Assembly (NCBI GenBank): GCA_944325305.1
Contig: CALUZO010000013.1
Location: forward strand, 1 to 64,000
Direction of reading: 5' to 3'
From: an uncultured Rikenellaceae bacterium
Lineage (GTDB): Bacteria > Bacteroidota > Bacteroidia > Bacteroidales > Rikenellaceae
Length of the DNA stretch: 64,000 bases
In this document: piece by piece, positions 45,546 to 52,437 of the stretch
Numbering within the stretch: the stretch's first letter is position 1
Layout: the number at the start of each line of letters is the position of its first letter
The notes under the pieces: model-generated
What the model saw: only the letters and a program-made list of their open reading frames with translations
Database searches by the model: none
Told to the model about the DNA's origin: nothing
Program-made: the position numbers and the translations under genes

Positions 45546-47552
45546 ATGGACTTCAAACTGGTATCCGAATACAAGCCTACCGGTGATCAACCCGAGGCTA
45601 TTGCCGAATTGGTATCTTCGATCCGGAATCACAGCAGGCACAATACCTTGCTGGGGGTGACCGGGTCGGGTAAGACATTTACTGTCGCAAACGTTATCGA
45701 GCAACTCCAGCGTCCGACTCTCGTACTCAGCCATAACAAAACTCTCGCGGCACAGCTTTACGGCGAGTTCCGCAACTTTTTTCCGGAAAATGCTGTCGAA
45801 TATTTCGTCTCCTATTACGATTATTACCAGCCTGAAGCATACCTGCCATCGTCGGATACCTATATCGAGAAAGACCTCTCTATAAATGAGGAAATCGAGC
45901 AAATGCGACTCAAAACTACATCGTCGCTGCTGTCGGGCAGACGCGACGTGATCGTGGTCTCGAGTGTGTCATGCCTTTACGGAATCGGTAATCCGGAAGA
46001 CTTTCATGCCACATCTGTCGAGGTGCGTACGGGCGATGTCATCAGTCGCAAGAAACTCTTATACTCGCTTGTCGAGGCGCTTTATACACGTACCGAGATG
46101 GATCTCGAACACGGGACATTCCGTGTGAACGGCGATACGATAGATATCCGCCTGGCCTATGGTGACACGTGTTATCGACTGATGTTCTACGACGATGAAA
46201 TAGAGATGATAACGACCATAGATCCGGTTACCGGTCAGCGTCTTTCGACACTCGACCGCGCAATAATCTATCCGGCCAATATGTTTGTTACCACACGAGA
46301 ACGAATCAATACGGCATTGGCCCAGATACAGATAGACCTCGGCAAGCAGATAGCCTTTTTCGAACAGGCCGGACGCCCGGTTGAAGCCCAACGGATAAAG
46401 CAGAGGGTCGAATACGACCTCGAGATGATAAAGGAGTTGGGTTACTGTCCCGGTATCGAGAATTATTCGCGCTATTTCGACGGCCGTCCTCCGGGTAGTC
46501 GTCCTTTCTGTTTGCTCGATTATTTCCCGAGCGATTACTTGCTTGTAATAGACGAGAGTCATGTCACGATTCCTCAGATAAGGGCCATGTATGGTGGCGA
46601 CCGTTCCCGTAAGGAGAATCTCGTCGAGTATGGCTTCCGTCTGCCTGCTGCCGTGGACAATCGTCCGCTGAAGTTCGACGAGTTCGAGGCGCTGATGGGC
46701 GATACGATATATGTTAGCGCCACACCTGCCGAGTTCGAACTTATGAAATCGGAAGGTGCTGTTGTCGAACAGTTGATTCGCCCTACCGGACTTGTCGATC
46801 CTCCGATAAAAGTACGCATAACCGATAACCAGATCGATGATCTGATGGAAGAGATCCAGCAGCGGGTCAAGGTCGACGAAAAGGTATTGGTTACGACCCT
46901 TACGAAACGAATGGCTGAAGAATTGTCGAAATATTTCGACCGCGTGGGCATACGAAACCGTTACATACACTCGGATGTGGATACGCTCGAACGTGTTCAG
47001 ATACTCGACGATCTGCGTGCCGGTGTGTTCGACGTGCTTATAGGAGTTAATCTTTTGCGTGAAGGTCTCGACCTACCGGAGGTCTCTCTTGTTGCAATAA
47101 TGGATGCTGACAAGGAGGGTTTTTTGCGCAGCGAACGTTCGCTGACACAGACGGCTGGCCGTGCCGCTCGAAATGCAAACGGTAATGTGATAATGTATGC
47201 CGAGAAACGCACGGATTCGATGGGTATGGCGATTATGGAGAGCAATCGGCGCAGGGAGAAACAGATATCATATAATATGCGTAACAATATGATTCCGACA
47301 GCTGCCCACAAAAGTACCCGAAGTATCATATCGGGCGAGCAACTTTCGGCAGGAGAGGTTCTTTATCCGACAGCAGGTTCGTTGGCTAAGGCTGCAGATG
47401 TTAAAGGAGCGTATGCCGCTGGCGAAAATATTGAAGAGGCCATCGCAAAGGCTCGTGAAATGATGGAAAAAGCCGCAAAAGAACTTGATTTCATGGAAGC
47501 GGCCAAATACAGGGATTTGATGTATGCTCTACAGGGTAAATTGAAAAGGTAA
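45546..47552 (+). CDS. uvrB: excinuclease ABC subunit B
   Basis: 668 residues from the ATG at 45546 (MDFKLVSEYKPTGDQPEAI), the usual UvrB N-terminus; the open frame extends upstream only through repeat DNA. Helicase motif I GVTGSGKTFTVANVIE, beta-hairpin YYDYYQPEAYLPSSDTYIEKD, DESHVTIPQ, TLTKRMAEELSKYF, GVNLLREGLDLPEVSLVAIMDADKEGFLRS and QTAGRAARN, ending in the UVR motif that binds UvrC (MEKAAKELDFMEAAKYRDLMYALQ). It verifies lesions in nucleotide-excision repair. The start lies four bases after a repeat-borne TATATTTG box, implying an almost leaderless mRNA. Confidence 0.97.
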   Translation: MDFKLVSEYKPTGDQPEAIAELVSSIRNHSRHNTLLGVTGSGKTFTVANVIEQLQRPTLVLSHNKTLAAQLYGEFRNFFPENAVEYFVSYYDYYQPEAYLPSSDTYIEKDLSINEEIEQMRLKTTSSLLSGRRDVIVVSSVSCLYGIGNPEDFHATSVEVRTGDVISRKKLLYSLVEALYTRTEMDLEHGTFRVNGDTIDIRLAYGDTCYRLMFYDDEIEMITTIDPVTGQRLSTLDRAIIYPANMFVTTRERINTALAQIQIDLGKQIAFFEQAGRPVEAQRIKQRVEYDLEMIKELGYCPGIENYSRYFDGRPPGSRPFCLLDYFPSDYLLVIDESHVTIPQIRAMYGGDRSRKENLVEYGFRLPAAVDNRPLKFDEFEALMGDTIYVSATPAEFELMKSEGAVVEQLIRPTGLVDPPIKVRITDNQIDDLMEEIQQRVKVDEKVLVTTLTKRMAEELSKYFDRVGIRNRYIHSDVDTLERVQILDDLRAGVFDVLIGVNLLREGLDLPEVSLVAIMDADKEGFLRSERSLTQTAGRAARNANGNVIMYAEKRTDSMGMAIMESNRRREKQISYNMRNNMIPTAAHKSTRSIISGEQLSAGEVLYPTAGSLAKAADVKGAYAAGENIEEAIAKAREMMEKAAKELDFMEAAKYRDLMYALQGKLKR

Positions 47553-47571
47553 TTATATATCTTTTTACACA

Positions 47572-47598
47572 AGAGATTAGCCTAATAGGCTAATCTCT
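47572..47598. terminator. bidirectional terminator after uvrB
   Basis: 11-bp perfect stem AGAGATTAGCC/GGCTAATCTCT with a TAATA loop between convergent uvrB and the gene at 47635-48210. T tracts are not clean. Confidence 0.75.
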
Positions 47599-47634
47599 GC
47601 AAATATAGTATTTTAACTTGTAAATACTATATTC

Positions 47635-48210
47635 TTAATATTTGAAGTCGAAACTGATTATTTTAACATTTTTATTAATGTTAGTTTCTTGTAATAATGC
47701 TCTTCCTGTTAGTTCAGTGATTGTTAAGCGTTCTCTATTTGCTGACTTTGCTATAACATAGTATTCGCCAAAAGGTATTTCAACTTCATACTTCCCAGAA
47801 TCGTCTACTAACGCAACATAAGAAGCGTTTCCCACCCATTTTATGTAATAAACTAAACATTGGCTATCTATCTCATTTAATCGTTTTTCATCTGCTACAC
47901 TAAATTTTGAGAATTCTCGAACGGTCTCTTCGCCAACAACGCCATCGCTTTCATTCATTAATAGCAAATGAAATGCTTGTTTATCTGCTAATGCTTCATA
48001 CTCTTTCCATATTTCAACATTTGAACTATCTATGGCTTCCTTTTCCACAAAGTAAACTTGCGCTCCATTATCCGATTTATAGCCAACGTAATCATTAAAC
48101 TTATATCGAACAATGCCTTGAACCTTGCATTCTTGCGCTATGCAAATAACATTATTAAAAAAGAAGCTCGCAATTAATACATAAATTAGTTTTGAAGATT
48201 TTGTTTTCAT
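47635..48210 (-). CDS. exported protein of unknown function
   Basis: 191 residues from the ATG at 48210; an in-frame ATG ten codons earlier is less likely. N-terminal signal peptide (SSKLIYVLIASFFFNNVICIAQ, cleavage after Ala-Gln likely). The rest looks like two small beta-rich modules: a middle segment mentioning YKFNDYVGYKSDNGAQVYFVEKEAID and a C-terminal one (YVALVDDSGKYEVEIPFGEYYVIAKSANR) like a carboxypeptidase-regulatory/Ig-type fold. Not recognised as a known family. AT-rich composition and its position beside a transposase suggest it is accessory. A structured RNA candidate lies directly upstream on the same strand. Confidence 0.7.
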   Translation of the reverse strand: MKTKSSKLIYVLIASFFFNNVICIAQECKVQGIVRYKFNDYVGYKSDNGAQVYFVEKEAIDSSNVEIWKEYEALADKQAFHLLLMNESDGVVGEETVREFSKFSVADEKRLNEIDSQCLVYYIKWVGNASYVALVDDSGKYEVEIPFGEYYVIAKSANRERLTITELTGRALLQETNINKNVKIISFDFKY

Positions 48211-48281
48211 ACCTTTGGTGTTAAACATATTTTGTTGCAATATTGCCTTATCTCCATAGACAGAGTCATACGTTTAACTAC

Positions 48282-48467
48282 AAAAAGAAAGACGCAGACA
48301 ACTGCCTACGCCTCTTGGCTCACCACAAGCCATAACACACTAAGCAAGAAGTCTGCGCCATATACGGACTCCTCAACGTGTGTTATATAGCTCGTTCATT
48401 TCCGAGGTGGTGATTCAGAGGCGATTGAGCTATTCGATACAATAAAAGCATACTTTAAAGTATGCTT
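48282..48467 (-). ncRNA. candidate structured RNA A
   Basis: A gene-free 310-bp gap with unusually dense complementarity. Read on the minus strand: a TACGTTTG box at 48477-48470; a 22-nt perfect palindrome (48446-48467) just after; then stems 48427-48433 with 48387-48393 (7 bp), 48407-48413 with 48320-48326 (7 bp) continued by 48417-48423 with 48309-48315 (7 bp), 48378-48386 with 48332-48340 (9 bp), and 48351-48357 with 48293-48299 (7 bp); then TCTTTCTTTTT. Some pairings cross, so pseudoknots or alternative folds are implied. It may be an independent RNA or the leader of the gene at 47635-48210. No known family was recognised. Confidence 0.55.
48446..48467 (-). repeat. 22-nt perfect palindrome
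   Basis: Two 11-bp arms meeting without spacer (AAGCATACTTT and its complement), with A-rich sequence on its left that gives TTTTATT on the minus strand. It may terminate the transposase/49-residue gene transcript or form the 5' hairpin of RNA A. Confidence 0.7.
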
Positions 48468-48523
48468 CACAAACGTACAAAAAATATTTTAACAAAGAAA
48501 AATTTTTATGACTTAGAGGACTT

Positions 48524-48673
48524 TTATTTCCGCCGGGGCTTTGTCTTCTTTTCAGATTTGTTTCCCATGGTTTTTAATAAATTGTTGAACTCCTCCTCCG
48601 AAATCTCAAGTGCGATTCCAGTAATTATGACATTATCGTCTAATTTCGTCTTTTCTTTCTTTTTCTTTGCCAT
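48524..48673 (-). CDS. small basic ORF downstream of the IS1595-like transposase
   Basis: 49 residues from the ATG at 48673, seven bases after the transposase stop. Highly charged: MAKKKKEKTK at the start and KSEKKTKPRRK at the end flank a short hydrophobic/acidic core (LDDNVIITGIALEISEEEFNNLLKTMG). Spacing and direction imply co-transcription with the transposase, so it may be a passenger or accessory protein of the insertion sequence. No family recognised. Confidence 0.5.
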   Translation of the reverse strand: MAKKKKEKTKLDDNVIITGIALEISEEEFNNLLKTMGNKSEKKTKPRRK

Positions 48674-48680
48674 AATAAAG

Positions 48681-49583
48681 CTATGCAATACTCTGTAAAT
48701 ATAATTCAAATCTTTCGTTATCCGTATAATCTTTTGTGTTAAATCTGAATGTAAACTCATCAACATATTTCTGCATGTGCTTCTTGCTCACATGGTAATA
48801 AGTTCCGAAGATAGTCCGTTTAAAATGAGACCAAGCATTTTCGATACTATTGGTATTGACGCTTGCGACCTCTCCGCTATCTGTCATCAGTATCCCGCCG
48901 TAGAAATGGCGGCTGTGATCAACAGATCTTTGTTCGTATACCGTATTTAGCCCACCATAGTCCCATCCGTCAGTATATATCACACTGCCTTTATGTATAT
49001 GGTTAAGTATGACCAGTGCTAATGTCTTTGCTTGCGTATTTGTGACGGCTTTTGCTATTAATCTACCATCCCTTTGCAGCATTCCAAATATAGGAACTTT
49101 ATCCTTAAAACTTCGCCCCTGACACTTTTCGACCCGCTTGTCTTTGTGTCTATTCCGATTCCTGCCACCCACAAATGTCTCATCAATCTCAACTTCATTC
49201 TTTAGCTGACCTTGATTAAGTACATCTATATACTTTCTCAATTTGCTCAACATATTCCACGCTGTTTTCTGTGTAACACCTAAGTCTCGCGCAAGTTGAC
49301 AAGAAGAAACGCCTCTTTTGTGTGAAATAAAAAGGAACATAGCATAGAACCAGTATCTCAAAGGTAGTTTTGTATTAGCAAATGCAGTTCCTGTCTTGAC
49401 ATCAAAATACTTTCCTGTATTCCTGCATTTGTATTTGTTTCCCTTGCACTTGTAAACCTTTGATGTAGGGTCAAACGGAGAAACCAATCCATCCTTCCAT
49501 CTTATCCGTTCGAAGTATTTTATACAACTATCCTCATCCGGAAATGTCTCCGAGAACTGAAGGAATCCTGATTTTTGTTTCAT
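48681..49583 (-). CDS. IS1595-family transposase (ISXO2-like)
   Basis: 300 residues from the ATG at 49583. N-terminal region CIKYFERIRWKDGLVSPFDPTSKVYKCKGNKYKC is the position of the family's zinc ribbon, but only one of the usual four Cys positions is clearly kept. An HTH follows (VSSCQLARDLGVTQKTAWNMLSKLR), then the DDE core: first D in EVEIDETFVGG, second in VIYTDGWDYGG and E in NSIENAWSHFKRTIFG. The reading frame is intact, so it may be active. Convincing terminal inverted repeats could not be fixed by eye: similar GCA-CTTTA-AG strings occur near 48449 and 49640 but are too short to call. Confidence 0.88.
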   Translation of the reverse strand: MKQKSGFLQFSETFPDEDSCIKYFERIRWKDGLVSPFDPTSKVYKCKGNKYKCRNTGKYFDVKTGTAFANTKLPLRYWFYAMFLFISHKRGVSSCQLARDLGVTQKTAWNMLSKLRKYIDVLNQGQLKNEVEIDETFVGGRNRNRHKDKRVEKCQGRSFKDKVPIFGMLQRDGRLIAKAVTNTQAKTLALVILNHIHKGSVIYTDGWDYGGLNTVYEQRSVDHSRHFYGGILMTDSGEVASVNTNSIENAWSHFKRTIFGTYYHVSKKHMQKYVDEFTFRFNTKDYTDNERFELYLQSIA

Positions 49584-49688
49584 ATCCAAAGAGTTAAAAT
49601 AGTTAAAGTTAGCTAATTAAGTAAAACCTGTAAAGTGCATTTCTTGATGTTTTTTCGAGTGTTCTGGTTATCAGATTAAATAGATTTA

Positions 49689-49696
49689 TATCTTTG
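49689..49696 (+). promoter_or_regulatory. -7 box upstream of RNA B
   Basis: TATCTTTG on the plus strand, 13 bases before the first paired strand of the RNA B candidate and pointing into a region with no open frame on that strand. Confidence 0.6.
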
Positions 49697-49930
49697 TAAA
49701 AATAAAGGAATGATTTGATTGCGAGTTACTATCAAGACGAATAATGACAAGGGTTCTCTTGATAGTAGAGGACTCAAAATCCTTAATTTTTTGTTTATGC
49801 AAAACATTATTCGTACTCAAATCATTGGAGATTATCTTCATATCTGGATTAAAATGCGTCCGGGTCATGTGAAGCACATTAGGAAAAGATTAGCCTGATG
49901 TGGACTCCCAGCGGGATTTCCCGCTGCCTT
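49697..49930 (+). ncRNA. candidate structured RNA B with nested pseudoknot
   Basis: About 230 nt between a TATCTTTG box (49689-49696) and a terminator (49909-49926 plus CCTTTATTT). Perfect pairings: P1 49709-49718 with 49817-49826 (10 bp) encloses P2 49727-49737 with 49757-49767 (11 bp) and P3 49738-49746 with 49805-49813 (9 bp). P3's 5' strand lies in the P2 loop and its 3' strand lies outside, an H-type pseudoknot; P2 and P3 abut without spacer and could stack. P4 is 49875-49883 with 49894-49902 (9 bp, one G-U). Either a free-standing RNA or a leader of the gene at 49969. Not recognised as tmRNA, 6S, SRP or RNase P RNA. Confidence 0.65.
49909..49930 (+). terminator. terminator of RNA B
   Basis: Stem CAGCGGG/CCCGCTG with an ATTT loop followed by CCTTTATTTAT, 40 bases before the next start codon. 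Confidence 0.8.
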
Positions 49931-49968
49931 TATTTATATTGATTGTCATTTTATTAGAAACTATATTT

Positions 49969-50199
49969 ATGGATGAAAGTCAATACATCAAACTTAAAAA
50001 GAAGTTAGGTATTCGCAAATGCCCAATATGCCGACAGCAGGTTATTTATTGCGACTTCAATAGGGTAAGCCTTTTCAATAAGGAAGGTAAGGCAGAGCCG
50101 TTTGAAACAGTACAAATACCTAAGGCTGACTACATTGAATTTGAATGTCCTAATTGTTCTTATGTGATGAAGTTTAACATCGGTAAATTATTAATATAG
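49969..50199 (+). CDS. small zinc-ribbon protein of unknown function
   Basis: 76 residues from the ATG at 49969. Two Cys pairs, CPIC (residues about 16-19) and CPNC (about 62-65), separated by some 40 residues, form a likely four-Cys zinc ribbon. Nothing else is recognisable. It follows the RNA B terminator, so it is either independently transcribed (TATATTTA overlaps just before the ATG) or read when that terminator is passed. It converges with the gene at 50201, leaving only one base between stops. Confidence 0.6.
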   Translation: MDESQYIKLKKKLGIRKCPICRQQVIYCDFNRVSLFNKEGKAEPFETVQIPKADYIEFECPNCSYVMKFNIGKLLI

Positions 50200-50200
50200 T

Positions 50201-50422
50201 TTAAACACCCCACTTCTGTCTACTATCTGTCTTTAGCGGATAAGGATTATTGGGATAGTTATAAGCCCATTCAAGTACCGAATGTGACACTTGCTTCATT
50301 TCTTCAATAACTTCTTCGTCGCTTTTATCAAAAGTGTCGACATTATGTCGGGATATTAACAGTGCTGTCAGTTTATTCTGTACCGCAATTTCTTTTACAA
50401 GTTGTTCAATTATTTTGTCCAT
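50201..50422 (-). CDS. small hypothetical protein
   Basis: 73 residues, largely helical and acidic (MDKIIEQLVKEIAVQNKLTALLISRHNVDTF, DEEVIEEMKQVSHSVLEWAYNYPNNPYP). No signal peptide or known domain is seen. Its start is a clear ATG and its AT-rich composition matches the accessory pocket. It converges tail to tail with the zinc-ribbon gene. Confidence 0.5.
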   Translation of the reverse strand: MDKIIEQLVKEIAVQNKLTALLISRHNVDTFDKSDEEVIEEMKQVSHSVLEWAYNYPNNPYPLKTDSRQKWGV

Positions 50423-50568
50423 AATCTTTCATTTATTTAGTGTAACTTTGTATATATCTGCCATTGAAAAAATAGTATCGTTTGGCAGATATAGTTGAGG
50501 TCTTTTCTTTACATGGATGCATCTTTATGCGGGTGCGATTGATTCAAGAATAAAGGATATAATAATTG

Positions 50569-51057
50569 ATGGATAAGTTTTCAGGATTTGTCACTCGGGT
50601 TATAGACTGGTTCTACATCAAACCAATAGCCGGGATAATGCCACGTCAGACATTCAGATATGGCGTAGCCGGTGCTTTGAATGTAGTTTTAGGGCTGGTA
50701 CTTATCTATCTTTCCAACAGATTCGTCATACGCGGCAGATTCGTGGATTTGGGGTTGACGGTACTGGCTCCTCAGACAGCTACCCTTTGTACCGTTATCC
50801 CATTCACCTTCGCATTGGGTTTCTATCTAAACCGCAACGTGGCGTTTACGCGCTCACCGCTCCGTACGCACACGCAGCTTATGCGTTATCTGTTGTCGTG
50901 GGCGGGATCTGTTGCCATAAATTATGTGCTGCTCAAGCTGTTTGTCGAGGTATGTCATTTCTGGATAACCCCATCGCAAATGCTTGCCACCATTATCATA
51001 TTGGTGTACAGTTATCTTATGCAGAAATATTTTGCTTTCCGTGGGTGCGAGGAGTAG
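50569..51057 (+). CDS. GtrA-family membrane protein
   Basis: 162 residues from the ATG at 50569 (a TTG directly before is ignored). Four hydrophobic segments: FRYGVAGALNVVLGLVLIYLSN, a middle one around TATLCTVIPFTFALGFYLNRNVAFT, LLSWAGSVAINYVLLKLFV and MLATIIILVYSYLMQKYFAF. The F-R-[YF]-x-x-x-G and FxLNRxxxF segments define GtrA, which is thought to move lipid-linked sugars across the inner membrane or assist glycosyltransferases. No partner glycosyltransferase is adjacent. Marks the return to core-like composition. Confidence 0.85.
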   Translation: MDKFSGFVTRVIDWFYIKPIAGIMPRQTFRYGVAGALNVVLGLVLIYLSNRFVIRGRFVDLGLTVLAPQTATLCTVIPFTFALGFYLNRNVAFTRSPLRTHTQLMRYLLSWAGSVAINYVLLKLFVEVCHFWITPSQMLATIIILVYSYLMQKYFAFRGCEE

Positions 51058-51369
51058 TTGGGCGTCTGTGGATTTAGTCTTGGTGTGGGGCAATACGTTT
51101 ATGCGGTTTGTGTCCGGGGGGCTAAACTGTCTGTTTGGTGAGAGTGTCATGTAGCTAAGTTCGTGATTGGCCGTTTGATGTCGGAGTCAAGCATCGCAAG
51201 TCTTGCCGCCGTTGAATTAATTGTCTGCATCTCCTAATGGGGCTGAAGGATGAATGCGCGCCTGCTTTGCCGAACCACAGGTTCATGTCGATATTCGACA
51301 TGATTAGTCTTTCTGATCTTGTCGTGTCGGACGTGTCGGCCGAACCGTAGGTTCGAGATGTCGGAGTTT
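51058..51369. repeat. intergenic with a short direct repeat and hairpin
   Basis: 312 bp without a gene. GCCGAACC-NN-AGGTTC occurs at 51269-51284 and again at 51339-51354, each followed by a GTCG-containing string. A perfect 8-bp hairpin CATGTCGA/TCGACATG lies at 51284-51302 and could terminate the ROK gene that ends at 51370. Confidence 0.45.
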
Positions 51370-52338
51370 TTAATTTTGAGGCATCATTTCTGCCCAGATG
51401 AGCGCAGAGGCTCCCAATATGGCTGCGTTTTTTGTGTGCAGTTCCGAGAGCATTACTTTCACTTTTCCCCTGAAAATTGGGAATAGCGACTCTTCCATAT
51501 ATTTTTGTGTGGGTTCGAGCAGGTATGTGCCGGCCTGAGTGAGTCCCCCGAACAGGAACACCGCTTGCGGTGATGCGATAGCCACTGCATCGGCCAGAGC
51601 CTTACCCAAGGCTTTCCCAGTATATTCGTAGGCCGCAATAGCCAGTTCATTGCCATTGAGCGCCGCTTGAGTCACCATTTCGCATGTCAGTTGGTTGAAG
51701 GTTATATCCCTGAAAGGGTTCGGGGCAATACAGTCGGCCATGAGCTTGAATACCGAACGTTTGATGCCGTTGGCCGAGGCGTATGCTTCGAGACATCCCC
51801 TGTGTCCGCATGCGCATTCCCTTCCGCCTTTTTTTACGGTGATATGTCCCAACTCTCCGGCAAAACCGTCATGGCCGTAGATCAGTTTCCCGTTGGCGAC
51901 GAAACCGCTTCCGACCCCTGTCCCAAGCGTTACCACTATGAAATCGCTCATTCCTTTGGCACCGCCGTATATCATTTCGCCGACAGCCGCGGCGTTGGCG
52001 TCGTTGGTTACGATCACGGGGATGTCCTGATAATATTTCTTGACCGTATCCACTACGGCGATCTCGCCTTTCCATGGGAGGTTGGCTGCGTTTGATATTT
52101 TGCCGGTAAAATAACTTGCGCACGGTGCGCCGATACCTATCCCAACCAGCTCTGTTTCATGCGGTATGGCCGATAAGATATTCTGTATGCTGTTGTGCAG
52201 CGTATATACGAAATCGTCGAAATTCGGATAATCGGTGGTTGGGAATTTCATTTCACCGTATATGTTTCCCTCTATGTCGATGAGACCTAATTTTGTATTG
52301 GTTCCCCCTATGTCTATACCTGCGGCGAGTTTTAGCAT
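51370..52338 (-). CDS. ROK-family sugar kinase (glucokinase-like)
   Basis: 322 residues. N-terminal phosphate loop AAGIDIGGTNTKLGLID, catalytic Asp in VTNDANAAAVGE, adenosine/ROK motif VVTLGTGVGSGFV, ROK signature GFAGELGHITVKKGGRECACGHRGCLEAYAS with the zinc-binding CxCGxxGC, then ALADAVAIASPQAVFLFGG. It is expected to phosphorylate glucose or a related hexose with ATP; the HGHD-type catalytic set (ND, E, GH) is complete. Glucose from glycogen or fructan breakdown in this genome would be a plausible substrate, but that is inference. Confidence 0.92.
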   Translation of the reverse strand: MLKLAAGIDIGGTNTKLGLIDIEGNIYGEMKFPTTDYPNFDDFVYTLHNSIQNILSAIPHETELVGIGIGAPCASYFTGKISNAANLPWKGEIAVVDTVKKYYQDIPVIVTNDANAAAVGEMIYGGAKGMSDFIVVTLGTGVGSGFVANGKLIYGHDGFAGELGHITVKKGGRECACGHRGCLEAYASANGIKRSVFKLMADCIAPNPFRDITFNQLTCEMVTQAALNGNELAIAAYEYTGKALGKALADAVAIASPQAVFLFGGLTQAGTYLLEPTQKYMEESLFPIFRGKVKVMLSELHTKNAAILGASALIWAEMMPQN

Positions 52339-52403
52339 TTTCGTGTTGTTGAGTTAAAATTTATTCTTGAGATAAAAATAGTAATAATTCTTAGTAATAA
52401 CGC

Positions 52404-52411
52404 TATCTTTG
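52404..52411 (+). promoter_or_regulatory. -7 box of the prenyl synthase operon
   Basis: TATCTTTG 26 nt upstream of the ATG at 52438, with GAGGACT as ribosome binding site directly before the ATG. Confidence 0.7.
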
Positions 52412-52437
52412 TAAAATTAACTGTAACCCCGAGGACT

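Noticed and set aside
49686..49877. 63-residue minus-strand open frame inside RNA B
   Set aside because: It has no recognisable protein features, and the strand with the promoter box, pseudoknot and terminator is the other one; perfect helices explain the sequence constraint better.
49697..50199. Type III toxin-antitoxin system (pseudoknot RNA, terminator, then toxin gene)
   Set aside because: The order is suggestive, but the RNA has no tandem repeats and the 76-residue downstream protein is a four-Cys zinc ribbon, far shorter than ToxN-type toxins and unlike them.
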